Of a stretch of DNA of 64,000 bases, positions 63,779 to 64,000 are shown piece by piece. The notes under the pieces are model-generated. The model ran no database searches. It saw only the letters and a program-made list of their open reading frames with translations, and was not told the origin of the DNA. Made by a program: the position numbers and the translations under genes. This DNA comes from Sphingomonas koreensis (GTDB taxonomy: Bacteria > Pseudomonadota > Alphaproteobacteria > Sphingomonadales > Sphingomonadaceae), in assembly GCA_006438735.1 (NCBI GenBank), contig RCZF01000001.1, forward strand, positions 1,488,001-1,552,000, given 5' to 3'. Numbering within the stretch: position 1 is the first letter of the stretch; every line of letters starts with the position of its first letter.

Positions 63779-64000
63779 AGCAGAATCCCTTCGGCATCCG
63801 TCGATAGCGGCCAAATCTTAAAAAATTCTGGTGGGATAAGAGCGGCGGCGGTGAGGACGAGCTAACAGAGCGAACTTATTAAATCTTGCTTAGCGCAACG
63901 AAAAATATCGGCGCTTCGAGCCTACGTTCCAGACCGCTGTGCTCGTATTCTCCGGTCCTGTCGTCCTGACTCCGACGTCATCCTCTTAATTTGAACGGTT

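Overview
The window is GC-rich, gene-dense, Gram-negative chromosomal DNA. A sphingomonad (Alphaproteobacteria, Sphingomonas or a close relative) is the best guess. Support comes from the DUF1013/TrcR-type cell-cycle regulator, a DUF1192 protein, the SleB-type cell wall hydrolase, the queA/tgt/cyclophilin/coaD neighbourhood, and a short palindromic repeat that translates as RPEPVEG...ASTSSARTE. Species identity is inference.

Layout. 0-6.7 kb: end of an ATP-binding protein gene, TrcR-like regulator, a glycosyltransferase plus metallophosphoesterase pair that resembles lipid-remodelling genes, a GST, a decayed GIY-YIG element with inverted repeats, two tandem alpha/beta hydrolase genes (one broken) and a divergent AmpR-like LysR regulator. 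6.7-25.2 kb: mostly housekeeping, namely SleB hydrolase, tgt, animal-type haem peroxidase, EF-hand protein, queA, cyclophilin, coaD, a prenyl synthase, xseB, an aldehyde dehydrogenase, PspC, an acyl-CoA ligase, a membrane diguanylate cyclase, a small toxin-antitoxin pair, clpA, DUF1192 and a quinone oxidoreductase. 25.2-34.6 kb: the missing half of the broken hydrolase on the other strand, an S9 peptidase, a Gln/Ala-rich lipoprotein, DUF2147, and uvrA with an in-frame palindromic repeat and a divergent duplicate of its 3' tail. 34.6-36.6 kb: an AT-richer three-gene minus-strand cassette (beta-family protein, ImmA/IrrE protease, two-helix membrane protein). 36.7-44.4 kb: lineage-specific proteins, a frameshifted membrane protein, then a tightly overlapping unit of two small ORFs, carbamoyltransferase, sugar transferase, histidine kinase and response regulator. 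44.4-51.9 kb: cyoABCD quinol oxidase divergent from a PoxB-like flavoenzyme and an FMN glutamate-synthase-like protein. 51.9-58 kb: a scarred region with a tRNA 3'-end remnant, a split NmrA gene, a truncated TetR gene, a truncated TpsB gene and an IS5-family remnant. 58-64 kb: a LuxR-type regulator, a perfect 22-bp palindrome, and a chaperone-usher pilus operon.

How the genes relate. The PoxB-like enzyme would pass electrons to quinone, which the Cyo complex re-oxidises. The carbamoyltransferase and sugar transferase would build a carbamoylated surface glycan under their own two-component system. The LuxR-type protein and the palindrome lie between the regulator and the pilus genes and may control them.

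The strongest observation is structural. The N-terminal half of an alpha/beta hydrolase (minus strand, near 4.4 kb) and a C-terminal half (plus strand, near 25.3 kb) abut at the same residue of the family alignment. Inverting about 20.9 kb would rejoin them. A second, smaller split of the same geometry is seen for an NmrA-like gene at 53.1 and 55.1 kb.
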